From the NCBI RefSeq assembly GCF_042684705.1, contig NZ_JBHULZ010000023.1, forward strand, positions 482,632 through 546,631: 64,000 nucleotides of DNA. The letters are read 5' to 3'. Below, piece by piece: positions 49,270 through 58,502 of this stretch; the stretch's first letter is position 1, and the number at the start of each line of letters is the position of its first letter. The notes below the pieces were generated by a model. It did not search any database, had not been told where the DNA came from, and was given only the letters and a program-made list of their open reading frames with translations. The translations under genes and the position numbers were made by a program. The stretch comes from Mesonia sediminis. Lineage in GTDB: Bacteria > Bacteroidota > Bacteroidia > Flavobacteriales > Flavobacteriaceae.

Positions 49270-51396
49270 ATGAAAAGAAAAGATTTACAACATATTCAAA
49301 TTAAAAAGCAATCGGGAAAGGCTACAGATACAAACGAAACTTTTCTCACCGCCGAAAAAATAACAATAAAAAAAGTATACAGTCCACAAGATATTGCCAG
49401 TTTTAAGCACCTCAACTATGCAGCAGGAATACCGCCTTATCTAAGAGGTCCTTACAGTACGATGTATGTAAAAAGGCCGTGGACCATTAGACAATACGCA
49501 GGATTTTCAACTGCCGAAGAAAGTAACGCCTTTTATAGACGTAACCTAGCGGCTGGTCAAAAAGGACTATCGGTTGCCTTCGATTTACCCACTCACCGAG
49601 GCTATGACTCCGATCACGACCGCGTGGTTGGAGACGTAGGAAAAGCTGGGGTTGCTATTGATTCGGTCGAAGACATGAAAATACTCTTCGACCAGATTCC
49701 ATTAGATAAAATGTCGGTTTCAATGACCATGAATGGTGCCGTACTGCCTATCATGGCTTTCTATATTGTCGCTGCAGAAGAACAAGGCGTAGCACCTGAG
49801 CAATTAGCAGGTACCATTCAAAATGATATTTTAAAAGAATTTATGGTGCGTAATACCTATATATATCCACCTAGTCCTTCGATGAAAATCATTGCCGATA
49901 TTTTCGAATACACCTCGCAAAATATGCCTCGTTTTAACAGTATTAGTATATCTGGCTACCACATGCAAGAAGCAGGCGCTACTTGTGATATCGAGTTGGC
50001 TTATACCCTAGCCGATGGTCTAGAATATATCCGTAAAGGATTAGAAGCAGGAATGGATATTGATAGTTTTGCTCCGCGTTTATCCTTTTTCTGGGCGATA
50101 GGTATGAACCATTTTATGGAAATAGCCAAAATGAGAGCAGCTAGAATGCTATGGGCAAAACTTGTAAAACAATTTAACCCTAAAAATCCAAAATCGCTGT
50201 CTCTACGTACACACTGCCAAACTAGCGGATGGTCGCTTACTGAGCAAGACCCCTTTAATAATGTGGCGAGAACCTGTATTGAAGCTGCCGCAGCAGCCTT
50301 TGGCGGTACTCAAAGTTTGCATACCAATGCACTAGACGAAGCCATTGCGCTACCAACCGATTTTTCGGCACGCATCGCCCGTAACACACAATTATACCTA
50401 CAAGAAGAAACACAAATCACCAAAACAGTAGATCCTTGGGCAGGAAGCTATTACGTAGAAAGCCTAACAAATGACATCGCCCATAAAGCTTGGGAACTCA
50501 TTCAAGAAGTAGAAGAATTGGGAGGAATGACCAAAGCCATTGAAAAAGGTATTCCTAAAATGCGTATTGAAGAGGCTGCTGCACGTAAACAGGCTAGAAT
50601 TGATAGTGGGCAAGATATTATTGTAGGCACCAATCAATACCGACTAGAACAAGAAGACCCAATTGTAACCCTTGAGGTAGACAACCAAAGTGTGCGTAAA
50701 CAACAAATCAAACGCCTAGAATCATTACGCAAAAATCGTAATGAAAATAAAGTACAAGAGAGTTTAGAAAAATTAACTCAAGCCGCAAAAACGGGCAAAG
50801 AAAATTTACTGGCCCTAGCGGTAGATGCGGCAAGAAACAGAGCTAGCATTGGCGAAATTAGTCTAGCACTCGAAAAAGTTTACGGAAGACATAAAGCACA
50901 AATAAAATCATTTAGCGGCGTGTATAGCAAAGAAATAAAAGACGACGAAAGCTTTAAGAAAGCGAGAGAAATGGCTAATCAATTCGCTACACTTGAAGGT
51001 AGAAGACCTAGAATTATGATAGCCAAGATGGGGCAAGATGGGCATGACCGTGGCGCAAAAGTAGTAGCCACAGGATACGCCGATGTAGGATTTGATGTAG
51101 ACATCGGTCCTCTTTTTCAAACCCCGCAAGAAGCAGCAAAGCAAGCCGTAGAAAATGATGTGCACGTTTTGGGTGTGTCGTCTTTGGCGGCCGGACATAA
51201 AACTCTGGTTCCTCAAGTTATCGAAGAGTTAAAGGTCTTGGGACGAGAAGATATTATGGTTATTGTTGGTGGGGTGATCCCTTCTGCCGATTATGAATAT
51301 TTATTCAATGCTGGTGCCGTTGCCGTTTTTGGGCCCGGAACAAAAATTAGCGATGCAGCTATTCAAATATTAGAAATTCTTATCGATGAAGAGTAA
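49270..51396 (+). CDS. mutB: Methylmalonyl-CoA mutase large (alpha) subunit, B12-dependent
   Basis: A 708-residue catalytic subunit. Substrate barrel (about 40-540): RGPYSTMYVKRPWTIRQYAG (59-78) with the conserved Tyr, then NDILKEFMVRNTYIYPPSPS and VDPWAGSYYVESLTNDIAHK. The C-terminal cobalamin domain (about 575-705) shows the lower-axial-ligand motif DGHDRG (about 592-597), SSLAAGHKTLVPQVIEELKV and a GG near the end (IVGGVIPSADYEYLFNAGA). It uses adenosylcobalamin to isomerise methylmalonyl-CoA. It ends the ftsB-mutA-mutB unit; a hairpin at 51456-51481 follows. Confidence 0.97.
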   Translation: MKRKDLQHIQIKKQSGKATDTNETFLTAEKITIKKVYSPQDIASFKHLNYAAGIPPYLRGPYSTMYVKRPWTIRQYAGFSTAEESNAFYRRNLAAGQKGLSVAFDLPTHRGYDSDHDRVVGDVGKAGVAIDSVEDMKILFDQIPLDKMSVSMTMNGAVLPIMAFYIVAAEEQGVAPEQLAGTIQNDILKEFMVRNTYIYPPSPSMKIIADIFEYTSQNMPRFNSISISGYHMQEAGATCDIELAYTLADGLEYIRKGLEAGMDIDSFAPRLSFFWAIGMNHFMEIAKMRAARMLWAKLVKQFNPKNPKSLSLRTHCQTSGWSLTEQDPFNNVARTCIEAAAAAFGGTQSLHTNALDEAIALPTDFSARIARNTQLYLQEETQITKTVDPWAGSYYVESLTNDIAHKAWELIQEVEELGGMTKAIEKGIPKMRIEEAAARKQARIDSGQDIIVGTNQYRLEQEDPIVTLEVDNQSVRKQQIKRLESLRKNRNENKVQESLEKLTQAAKTGKENLLALAVDAARNRASIGEISLALEKVYGRHKAQIKSFSGVYSKEIKDDESFKKAREMANQFATLEGRRPRIMIAKMGQDGHDRGAKVVATGYADVGFDVDIGPLFQTPQEAAKQAVENDVHVLGVSSLAAGHKTLVPQVIEELKVLGREDIMVIVGGVIPSADYEYLFNAGAVAVFGPGTKISDAAIQILEILIDEE

Positions 51397-51455
51397 AATT
51401 AGTTTAGTCATCCTTTTTAGGGCGTTACCCTAAAGGGTCGGGCTTTTGTTACAAT

Positions 51456-51481
51456 CTTTGAGGTGTAAAAACACCTCAAAG
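51456..51481 (+). terminator. Hairpin terminator after mutB
   Basis: Perfect 11-bp arms CTTTGAGGTGT (51456-51466) and ACACCTCAAAG (51471-51481) with loop AAAA. Followed by TATTTTC, a weak T-tract. It sits next to a GGGCGTTACCC-GGGTCGGGC string (51420-51442) that I know as a dispersed intergenic repeat in Flavobacteriaceae. Confidence 0.7.
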
Positions 51482-51553
51482 TATTTTCACGACAATCCCT
51501 AACGCAAGGCCATAGGATTTCTAATTTTAATTATTTTTATTAAATCAATGCCT

Positions 51554-52027
51554 ATGAAGACTACTAAGACGCTTGTTTTTGCTGTATTTTTAATGTGCAG
51601 CCTCCACGCTATTGCACAAGAAAAAATTGCCAATCCCAATTTTGATGATTCTTTAGCTCAAAAGTATGAAGCCGATGATTACGGAATGAAGTCTTACTTT
51701 CTAGTAATTTTAAAAACCGGTGAAAATAAAAGTCAAAACCAAGAATTATTGGCCAAAAGTATGCGCGGTCACTTAGATAATATTAAGCGATTAGTTGAAA
51801 ATGGCAAGTTGGTGGTAGCTGGCCCATTAGGAACCAATCAAAAGAATTATCGCGGTATTTTCATTTTTCAAGGGGTAGAAAGTCAAGAAAAACTAGAAGC
51901 CATCTTAGCTACTGATCAAGCAATTAAAAATAATTTTTTGGCTTATGAGGTTTATCCGTGGTACGGTTCTGCCGCCTTGCCAGCTTACTTACCCGTATCT
52001 GATAAAATTTGGAAGAAAAAGCCTTAG
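51554..52027 (+). CDS. Secreted YCII-domain protein
   Basis: A 157-residue protein from ATG 51554 with signal peptide MKTTKTLVFAVFLMCSLHAI-AQ. The mature part shows the YCII-like fold (MKSYFLVILKTGENKSQNQE, HLDNIKRLVENGKLVVAGPL, RGIFIFQGVESQEKLEAIL; about 40-115). Cytoplasmic YciI relatives act on muconolactone-type or unknown small molecules; secreted ones are uncharacterised. It has an independent position between mutB and the convergent T9SS gene. Confidence 0.82.
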   Translation: MKTTKTLVFAVFLMCSLHAIAQEKIANPNFDDSLAQKYEADDYGMKSYFLVILKTGENKSQNQELLAKSMRGHLDNIKRLVENGKLVVAGPLGTNQKNYRGIFIFQGVESQEKLEAILATDQAIKNNFLAYEVYPWYGSAALPAYLPVSDKIWKKKP

Positions 52028-52032
52028 TATTT

Positions 52033-52077
52033 AAAAAACAATCCCAAATACACTCAGCATATTCGGGATTGTTTTTT
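52033..52077. terminator. Bidirectional terminator between convergent genes
   Basis: Arms AAAAAACAATCCC (52033-52045) and GGGATTGTTTTTT (52065-52077). The T-run on each strand suits both the YCII gene and the T9SS gene reading toward it. Confidence 0.88.
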
Positions 52078-52094
52078 GCTTTATTGTTCGCTCA

Positions 52095-55000
52095 TCATTT
52101 CTTTATAAGTTTCTGAGTAAATATAATATCATCAGCTTGAAGCTGAATATAATAAAATCCGTTTGGTAAGCCTTTCAAAGCATAAATCGATTCCTCTCCG
52201 CTAAAAGAATCAAGTTTTAAATCCTTAATTCGCATACCCAATTGATTATAAATCGATATGCTTAGATTTTGACCGATAAGAGATTCAGCCTTGACCTGAA
52301 AATAATCCGTAAAGGGATTAGGGTAAACAAGCCAACTAGACTTTTTTAATATTGGGTTAGCTAAGTTTTTTTGCTTGAACAACAAAGCAAACCGATTGGC
52401 AGCAATACTCTGCGGTATATCTTCATCTACCGTGAAATCTACTTGATTTGCCCCTTTCGTAAGAGGAGTCTCTTGGTTTAGGTATCGATCTAATAAAAAT
52501 ACACTAATACCACCAAATGCTGGTAGATCAAAATTAAGTCGGTAATTATTAAATCGGTAATTATTTACAAAGAGGTCTAAAGTGTCTCCTTTCACTGGCA
52601 TTTCCCTTCGTTCTATACTTAAGTAATTGTTTTGATTGATTATTGCAATATTCTCATCTAGATTCCCCATTTTAGCAGCATCTGCATCATTCACTTGATT
52701 GGTGTAAGCAGCATCAAAGCGTATAATAAAACTATCGGTTAATTGCATATTAGAAGCCTCATTGGCATACAATTGACCGATTAAAGCCAAATCTTGCGGT
52801 TTATTCGATCTAAAAACCTGTGTGAAATTTTGATTTACTTTATCCGCTTGATTAAAAATTATTTTTGGGTTCGCTCCTCCTGTACGCACAAAAAATGCTT
52901 GATTTACCTGAATATTAGCATTTGCTTCTGAGCCGTCTGAATTGGTACCTGAAGGTAAATCTACCACAACAAAACCACCCCGTACATTTTTATTAGGATC
53001 CCAAATATAATATTGGTTCGGATTAATGTCTACAGATCGCGAAAGAACCTGATTTAAGTCAACTTGTGCTTGATACGGATTACCGACAAAATTAAACGCG
53101 CCGGGTGTTGCGTTTAACTCACTGCTAGGCACTTCAAAATTGCCAGCTTGAGTCAAATTACCACGCATACGCAGCCGCGTGGTGTCTGGCTGACTTGCGT
53201 TTTGGGTCACATTTATGTCTCGACTACCACGTACCATTAAACGATAAGGAGTTCCTGCTTGCAAAGAAGTATTCAAAGTGCTGCTAACGGCATACCACTG
53301 TTGGTTCGCATTATCAAAGCGCCATAAAGAAGGGTTACCCGAAGGCGTGGCATCAAAACCGTTTTGACCAGTAGTTGAACCCGTAATATGTGTGCCGTAA
53401 CCCGGATTAGGATTTAAAAAATTGGAATAATCTGTGTTGTTTGCCCCTTCTTGCCATTGTTCGTGAATAGTTCTAGCGCTGGTTACCGAACTACTTAACA
53501 ATCTGTACGCTCTCTTTGGAGGGATAATTCTTTCTACCTCAACTTCTCCCTGTATATTCATAGTATTTGGAATGGGTCCTAAAGTACCCATTTGGGCGGG
53601 GCTTTTGCTTCCAAAAATTAATTCACCGTCTATTTGCATTTTGTTACCGCTCAATTGTAAATAATGGTGATTGATTAGTTTTTTATTTGGAGCAATAAAT
53701 AGGTTCTTACCACTAAAATCATTTTTACTCATCCAATCATCACCAATAAGTATATCTTTAGTAGTGGTAACATCTGGCGCCAATTGATTTACCCACTCAT
53801 CGTTCATGAATAACAAGTAGTCTAGCTCGCCAGGATTTGCTTGGGCACTATCGGTTTCAATAAATTCGTTGGTAAGTATATTTTGGTAATTTCGCTTATC
53901 TTCTACTGCAATGTCGTTTTGCGTATCATCTAACAAGCTGCCATCTGCGGTATTCACTGTACCGCCAATGAACATACGCCACCTTCTTGCTTTACCTGTT
54001 CCAAAATACATATTTTGACTACCAGCAATAAACTGAGTATTGGCATTGATTGCCCCAAATTCTTGTTCAAAGGCTGCTTGTGTGGCTCCGCGTGAAATTA
54101 GCATAAAACCATTTGGATGAATGTACGTATTAGCATTAGATCCTACCGCCAAGTCGCCTACCCGCCAAACCTTATTATTGTCCATTACCAATTTTATGTC
54201 TTTCATTTCAATAATTTGGTCTGAGGCATTAAAAATCTCGATAAATTCATTTTGATAATTATTCGCATCGCTTATTTCGGTTATGTAGACCGTTCCAGGA
54301 GTAGGAGCAACCGCAGCAGTAAATACAAAAAAGCTCAAGCTATTTTGCACGGGAAACATACCATCGTCAACGCTTAATTGTAATCCTTTACCACTTTGAG
54401 TATGCGATATATTGGCAAATGATACCATCCCATTTACCGCGGTTTCGGTAACAGGACTACCTGCTAAACTACCTGTTGAGGTGAGGTTAACACTGAGGTT
54501 ATAATCGGTGTCTATATTTCCGTTGGCATCGGCAGCAATGACCTGCACAGGTGGACTCATAACTTGATTTACAAAAACATCACTAGGCTGTTGCATAAAG
54601 CGTAATTCGCTGGCATGGACCTCAATACTAAAAACATTACTCGTAATGTCTCCCAGCAATAGTGGATCTGAAAAAGTTGAACCATTGTTTGCAGCTGTAA
54701 ATCCGTGATTTGTGGCTGGAATCTTAAATTGAAGATCGGCTCCGTCTACGATATTTTGATCTTTTAAATAAACACCCATCAAAAATTCTAAAGACGCACC
54801 ATCACCTACGCTAATAGGCGGATTAAATTCTAAAATGATTTCTTGATTGCTAACATTGATTTGATTAATAGCATAGGAGTTTAAATTCTCATCGATCAAA
54901 GTAAAATCTGCTAGATGGTCTTCCCACAAAGCCGTATTACCAGCAGCGGGCACAAAGCGCAATTGATTTACATAAGTAGGTAAATTATCGCCACTGCCTT

Positions 55001-55784
55001 GATCTTCTATAATAAATCCGAAAACCTCCTCTGCATTACCAGAAAGTGTAGCGTCTAAAGCATCGATATTAGTTCCTGTTACCTGACTAATAGGAGAGTA
55101 AACTTCTGTAGTGGCATCACCATTAATAGTGGGTGTGCCGTATATTTCTATATGATCTATAGCAATATCTTCATCTCCACTGTCTAAATTGAATTCAATT
55201 TTTAAGTTTAAGGATTGTCCTGTTGCAGGAATGCTTCTCACAAATTGTTGAAAACTAGGACTCAATGCAATGCCATCTCCTACCCCATCAAAATTGGTAT
55301 CTATAGCTGGTTCTGTATTTGTACTACCCCCTCTAGACTCTATATGCAGCAAAGGAGTATAGCTACCGCTATTATCAACCTCATAAGAAATATGCACATA
55401 ATCAGACGAGTCCCAATCTTCATCGCCGTCAGTAGCATCCTCTTCTGCCAAGTAAACTCGAAATTCTAAATTGGAATAGTAGGCGATATTGATATTTGAA
55501 AGCATTATGCTTTGTTGAGCCGAAGCTCCCTCTCCATCAATATCTTGCGCGGCAAAAAAGAAATCACCTAACTTACCTAAATAGCTCGGGTTTATATCTG
55601 TGCCGTCGGTGCGGATAAAATAATCTTCACTATTATCTGTAAACTCGGGGATACTGGTGCTATACCCCGCATTGGTTTCAAAATCTTGCAGATAAATCTG
55701 ATTTTGGGCATTTAGTGAAAAAGTTAAAATAAAAAAAACAACAATAGAAAAATAGGCTGGATAACCGCTGAATGAAGCAAACAT
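52095..55784 (-). CDS. Large secreted protein with lamin-tail domain and T9SS sorting domain
   Basis: A 1229-residue secreted protein. The signal anchor SIVVFFILTFSLNAQNQIYL lies at about 13-32 (the first 12 residues may not be part of it). Then a jelly-roll-like region with paired Asp-rich loops (AEEDATDGDEDWDSSD, near 113), two or more Ig/cadherin-like segments, a lamin-tail-like domain (VYITEISDANNYQNEFIEIF, about 495-514), and the type A T9SS C-terminal domain (SWLVYPNPFTDYFQVKAESL to FTQKLIKK). It should be exported by T9SS and attached to the surface or released. Function is unknown; nuclease or adhesin roles are possible for LTD proteins. Confidence 0.88.
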   Translation of the reverse strand: MFASFSGYPAYFSIVVFFILTFSLNAQNQIYLQDFETNAGYSTSIPEFTDNSEDYFIRTDGTDINPSYLGKLGDFFFAAQDIDGEGASAQQSIMLSNINIAYYSNLEFRVYLAEEDATDGDEDWDSSDYVHISYEVDNSGSYTPLLHIESRGGSTNTEPAIDTNFDGVGDGIALSPSFQQFVRSIPATGQSLNLKIEFNLDSGDEDIAIDHIEIYGTPTINGDATTEVYSPISQVTGTNIDALDATLSGNAEEVFGFIIEDQGSGDNLPTYVNQLRFVPAAGNTALWEDHLADFTLIDENLNSYAINQINVSNQEIILEFNPPISVGDGASLEFLMGVYLKDQNIVDGADLQFKIPATNHGFTAANNGSTFSDPLLLGDITSNVFSIEVHASELRFMQQPSDVFVNQVMSPPVQVIAADANGNIDTDYNLSVNLTSTGSLAGSPVTETAVNGMVSFANISHTQSGKGLQLSVDDGMFPVQNSLSFFVFTAAVAPTPGTVYITEISDANNYQNEFIEIFNASDQIIEMKDIKLVMDNNKVWRVGDLAVGSNANTYIHPNGFMLISRGATQAAFEQEFGAINANTQFIAGSQNMYFGTGKARRWRMFIGGTVNTADGSLLDDTQNDIAVEDKRNYQNILTNEFIETDSAQANPGELDYLLFMNDEWVNQLAPDVTTTKDILIGDDWMSKNDFSGKNLFIAPNKKLINHHYLQLSGNKMQIDGELIFGSKSPAQMGTLGPIPNTMNIQGEVEVERIIPPKRAYRLLSSSVTSARTIHEQWQEGANNTDYSNFLNPNPGYGTHITGSTTGQNGFDATPSGNPSLWRFDNANQQWYAVSSTLNTSLQAGTPYRLMVRGSRDINVTQNASQPDTTRLRMRGNLTQAGNFEVPSSELNATPGAFNFVGNPYQAQVDLNQVLSRSVDINPNQYYIWDPNKNVRGGFVVVDLPSGTNSDGSEANANIQVNQAFFVRTGGANPKIIFNQADKVNQNFTQVFRSNKPQDLALIGQLYANEASNMQLTDSFIIRFDAAYTNQVNDADAAKMGNLDENIAIINQNNYLSIERREMPVKGDTLDLFVNNYRFNNYRLNFDLPAFGGISVFLLDRYLNQETPLTKGANQVDFTVDEDIPQSIAANRFALLFKQKNLANPILKKSSWLVYPNPFTDYFQVKAESLIGQNLSISIYNQLGMRIKDLKLDSFSGEESIYALKGLPNGFYYIQLQADDIIFTQKLIKK

Positions 55785-55934
55785 AATATGAAATATTTAA
55801 GAAACTAAAAATATACAAATTATTTTGCTTAAATGTTAATTTAATTTGAACAAAACGCTACAAAACATTAATCTATTCAATTATAAAACCTAAAAATTTA
55901 AACGAATAGTAAATTAACTAAGTGATATAAAAAA

Positions 55935-55960
55935 CCCCAAATCATAAAAACAATTTGGGG
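55935..55960 (-). terminator. Terminator after the small T9SS protein gene
   Basis: Arms CCCCAAAT (55935-55942) and ATTTGGGG (55953-55960); on the minus strand the stem is followed by TTTTTT. It lies 18 bp past the stop of the gene at 55979-56896. Confidence 0.85.
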
Positions 55961-55978
55961 TGTATTGGTGTTAAGTGT

Positions 55979-56896
55979 TTATTTTTTAATGATTTTTTTA
56001 CTGATAGAACCTCTATTGGTATTGATTTTTACAAAATAAGTCCCTTGAGAAAGACTTGAAATATCTACCTCTATTGATTCGTTTGAATGTAGGATTTGTT
56101 TACCAGATAAATCAAAAATTTCAAGCGTTCTAATCGCTATTCCTTTGGGCGTTTGAATTTTTAATTCGTTCACCGCAGGATTTGGATACAGTTTTACCTC
56201 GACTAACTCCATCTGATTTGCAGAAAGACTCCCATTGTAATAAGATATATTATCGTAATAGGCATCCTCTCCATAATTATTATGCAACATATTAAAACCT
56301 TCAATATTTAATTGAGAAAAATTATTGGCGGTGTAAATTAAAGTATTATCTAAATAGTACTTTACTGCAGAAGCACTTACTTCTATACGAACATTTACCC
56401 AGCTTTGGGGCACCCAGCTAGCAGAAGTATAATCTGAAGAATAATTTTCATCGATAATAATATACACCATTCCACGATTTTCCATACCTATTCCTGCCAC
56501 AGGTACAAAGGTATCATTCGCATCAATTCCGTAAAGGGTGAATTCAAAATCTGAGCCTAAGGTATCGGTGATGAAGATATCATAAGAAAATGTAAAATCT
56601 TGAAAAGATTTGGGAGTAATAAAAGTCTTCGCCGCACCAAAAATAGGTAGCCATTGCGAGTTAAAACCTGAATCATAGGCATTTTTAAAAGAATAACTCC
56701 CTTGGCTTGCTTGTTCGTCAGAAATTATCTGGCTTTGCAAAACCCCGTTGCTGCCCTCAGAAACTTCCCAGGCATTTTGACCATGTAAGTTCCCTAATTG
56801 AAATCCTTCTGCGGTTTCAAAAGAAATGTTTGTTTGCTGAGCAAACAAGTTTAAAGTTGCTACGAAAAGTAACACGCTTAAGTAAATTTTTTTCAT
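55979..56896 (-). CDS. Secreted protein with LamG-like domain and T9SS sorting domain
   Basis: A 305-residue protein: signal peptide MKKIYLSVLLFVATLNLFAQ (1-20), a concanavalin-like beta-sandwich (about 21-215; TNISFETAEGFQLGNLHGQN, FTFSYDIFITDTLGSDFEFT, YYLDNTLIYTANNFS) and a T9SS type A C-terminal domain (VKLYPNPAVNELKIQTPKGI to SISKKIIKK). It should reach the cell surface by type IX secretion and may bind carbohydrate. It precedes the larger T9SS gene on the same strand by about 195 bp, but its own terminator lies between them. Confidence 0.88.
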   Translation of the reverse strand: MKKIYLSVLLFVATLNLFAQQTNISFETAEGFQLGNLHGQNAWEVSEGSNGVLQSQIISDEQASQGSYSFKNAYDSGFNSQWLPIFGAAKTFITPKSFQDFTFSYDIFITDTLGSDFEFTLYGIDANDTFVPVAGIGMENRGMVYIIIDENYSSDYTSASWVPQSWVNVRIEVSASAVKYYLDNTLIYTANNFSQLNIEGFNMLHNNYGEDAYYDNISYYNGSLSANQMELVEVKLYPNPAVNELKIQTPKGIAIRTLEIFDLSGKQILHSNESIEVDISSLSQGTYFVKINTNRGSISKKIIKK

Positions 56897-57504
56897 ATCT
56901 ATTATTTTAAGAACCGACGAAAATAGAACTTAATATTGGACTAAAAAGTTAATAAAAGTTTAATTAACATCTGAAAACCCTTATAAATACTAGCCTAACC
57001 AAAATATAACCTTGTGTTTTTTAATTTATTCTGAAACTTATTTTTTTTAAGAGGTTTGTCTTGTTTATGAGTGAAAAAATGGAAATTTAAAATATGAACT
57101 TAAAAGGAATTGAAATACCTCTTTAGGGTAAATTGGATTTGGAACACCTCATTACAAACATTCGATAGCAATAAAATTTTATACATTTATTCTCATCAGG
57201 GCAGATTCGATGGGTCAAATATGTCTTTCAATTTAGAAAGTGTTGAACACGCTTTTTGTGCTTTTAACTAAAGCTGCACAAATTTAAAAGGTAAACTCTG
57301 GATAAGTCTAGATATTTTCAAAAATTGTTATGTCGAAAAACTGGTTTTAGATTTGATGAGAATCAAAACCTCAGCTAAAATCTTCGAAGAATAGGTCAAA
57401 CAGAAAGTAAATTTGGTTTTTCAAGCGATTAACATTTAAGAGAAGGTAGTAGTTAAAAACTTATTGCACTTTAATCTCGCTATTATCTGTTATAAATAAT
57501 TGTT
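56897..57504. other. Intergenic region
   Basis: About 600 bp without a credible gene. The left edge holds the minus-strand promoter of the LamG/T9SS gene. Stops occur in all frames in the rest and no transposase relic could be recognised. Confidence 0.4.
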
Positions 57505-58257
57505 TTACCGCCTGTTTTTCCCTTTTCGGACTTTATTCTTAACGTAAATTAATTTGTGTCTGCTTTTTGACGTTTCACGTTGTTCTATTTCAAATTGCTG
57601 AGTGGCTTTTATTAAAGGAGTCAGTTTTTCAAAGCCATAATTTCGGGAATCAAAATTTGGTCTTTTTTTCTGGATTAATCCGCCTACGTCACCCAAAAAA
57701 GCCCAACCATCATCGTCAGACAAATCGTTTATAGTAGATCTAATTAAACTGATTTCCTTTTCGGTTATTTTATCTACATTTTCTTCCGATTCGCCCTTAT
57801 CGGCCGACTTATTTTGACTTTGATTTTTAAGAATTTCGATATAAATGAACTTATCACAAGCCACAATAAACGGATTGGGCGTCTTTTTTTCTCCTATTCC
57901 TATCACTTGCATTCCTGCCTCCCTTAAACGAGTAGCCAAACGTGTAAAATCGCTATCGCTAGAAACCAAACAAAACCCATCCACCTTTTCACTATATAAA
58001 ATATCCATCGCATCGATTATCATAGCCGAGTCGGTGGCATTTTTACCCGTAGTATACCCATATTGTTGTATGGGAGTAATCGCATTTTCTAGCAACAAAC
58101 TTTTCCATCGGTTCAATCCTGGACGGGTCCAATCACCATAAATCCGTTTGATTGTAGGATTCCCATATTTGGCAATTTCTTCCATCATTTCTTTTACGGG
58201 AGAAGAAGGAATATTATCGCCATCTATTAATACGGCTAAGTTTATATTTTGACTCAT
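57505..58257 (-). CDS. NYN-domain nuclease-like protein with OST-HTH/LOTUS domain
   Basis: A 250-residue protein. N-terminal NYN/PIN-like domain (LabA/DUF88 type) with acidic residues in NLAVLIDGDNIPSSPVKEMM (6-25), KNATDSAMIIDAMDILYSEK (about 70-89) and GFCLVSSDSDFTRLATRLRE (about 92-111). The C-terminal LOTUS/OST-HTH domain is SLIRSTINDLSDDDGWAFLG, DVGGLIQKKRPNFDSRNYGF (about 168-207), with a basic tail (VKNKVRKGKNRR). The combination suggests an RNA-binding ribonuclease. The targets are unknown. Confidence 0.88.
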   Translation of the reverse strand: MSQNINLAVLIDGDNIPSSPVKEMMEEIAKYGNPTIKRIYGDWTRPGLNRWKSLLLENAITPIQQYGYTTGKNATDSAMIIDAMDILYSEKVDGFCLVSSDSDFTRLATRLREAGMQVIGIGEKKTPNPFIVACDKFIYIEILKNQSQNKSADKGESEENVDKITEKEISLIRSTINDLSDDDGWAFLGDVGGLIQKKRPNFDSRNYGFEKLTPLIKATQQFEIEQRETSKSRHKLIYVKNKVRKGKNRR

Positions 58258-58475
58258 AAGCGATTAATTAATTTTATAAAGCACAAAACCTTAGAGCTGG
58301 TTTTAAGGATTGAAAGTTAGTGGTTTTTAAGAGCAAATCAAAACTTACTTTAGCGCTAAAACCAATTTAATAACCTATCAGGAGTACAACATTAATATTT
58401 TTCGTGTTTTATATTTCTAGAAAAACCTGAAAATAGTGAAACTTAAGATTTAAACTTTAAATCCTTAATTTCTTT

Positions 58476-58483
58476 TAACTTTG
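58476..58483 (+). promoter_or_regulatory. -7 promoter element TAACTTTG of the channel gene
   Basis: Exact TAnnTTTG, 20 bp before ATG 58503. A CTTTAA string at about 58454 could serve as -33. Confidence 0.55.
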
Positions 58484-58502
58484 TAAATTCTAAGGCTATG
58501 TT

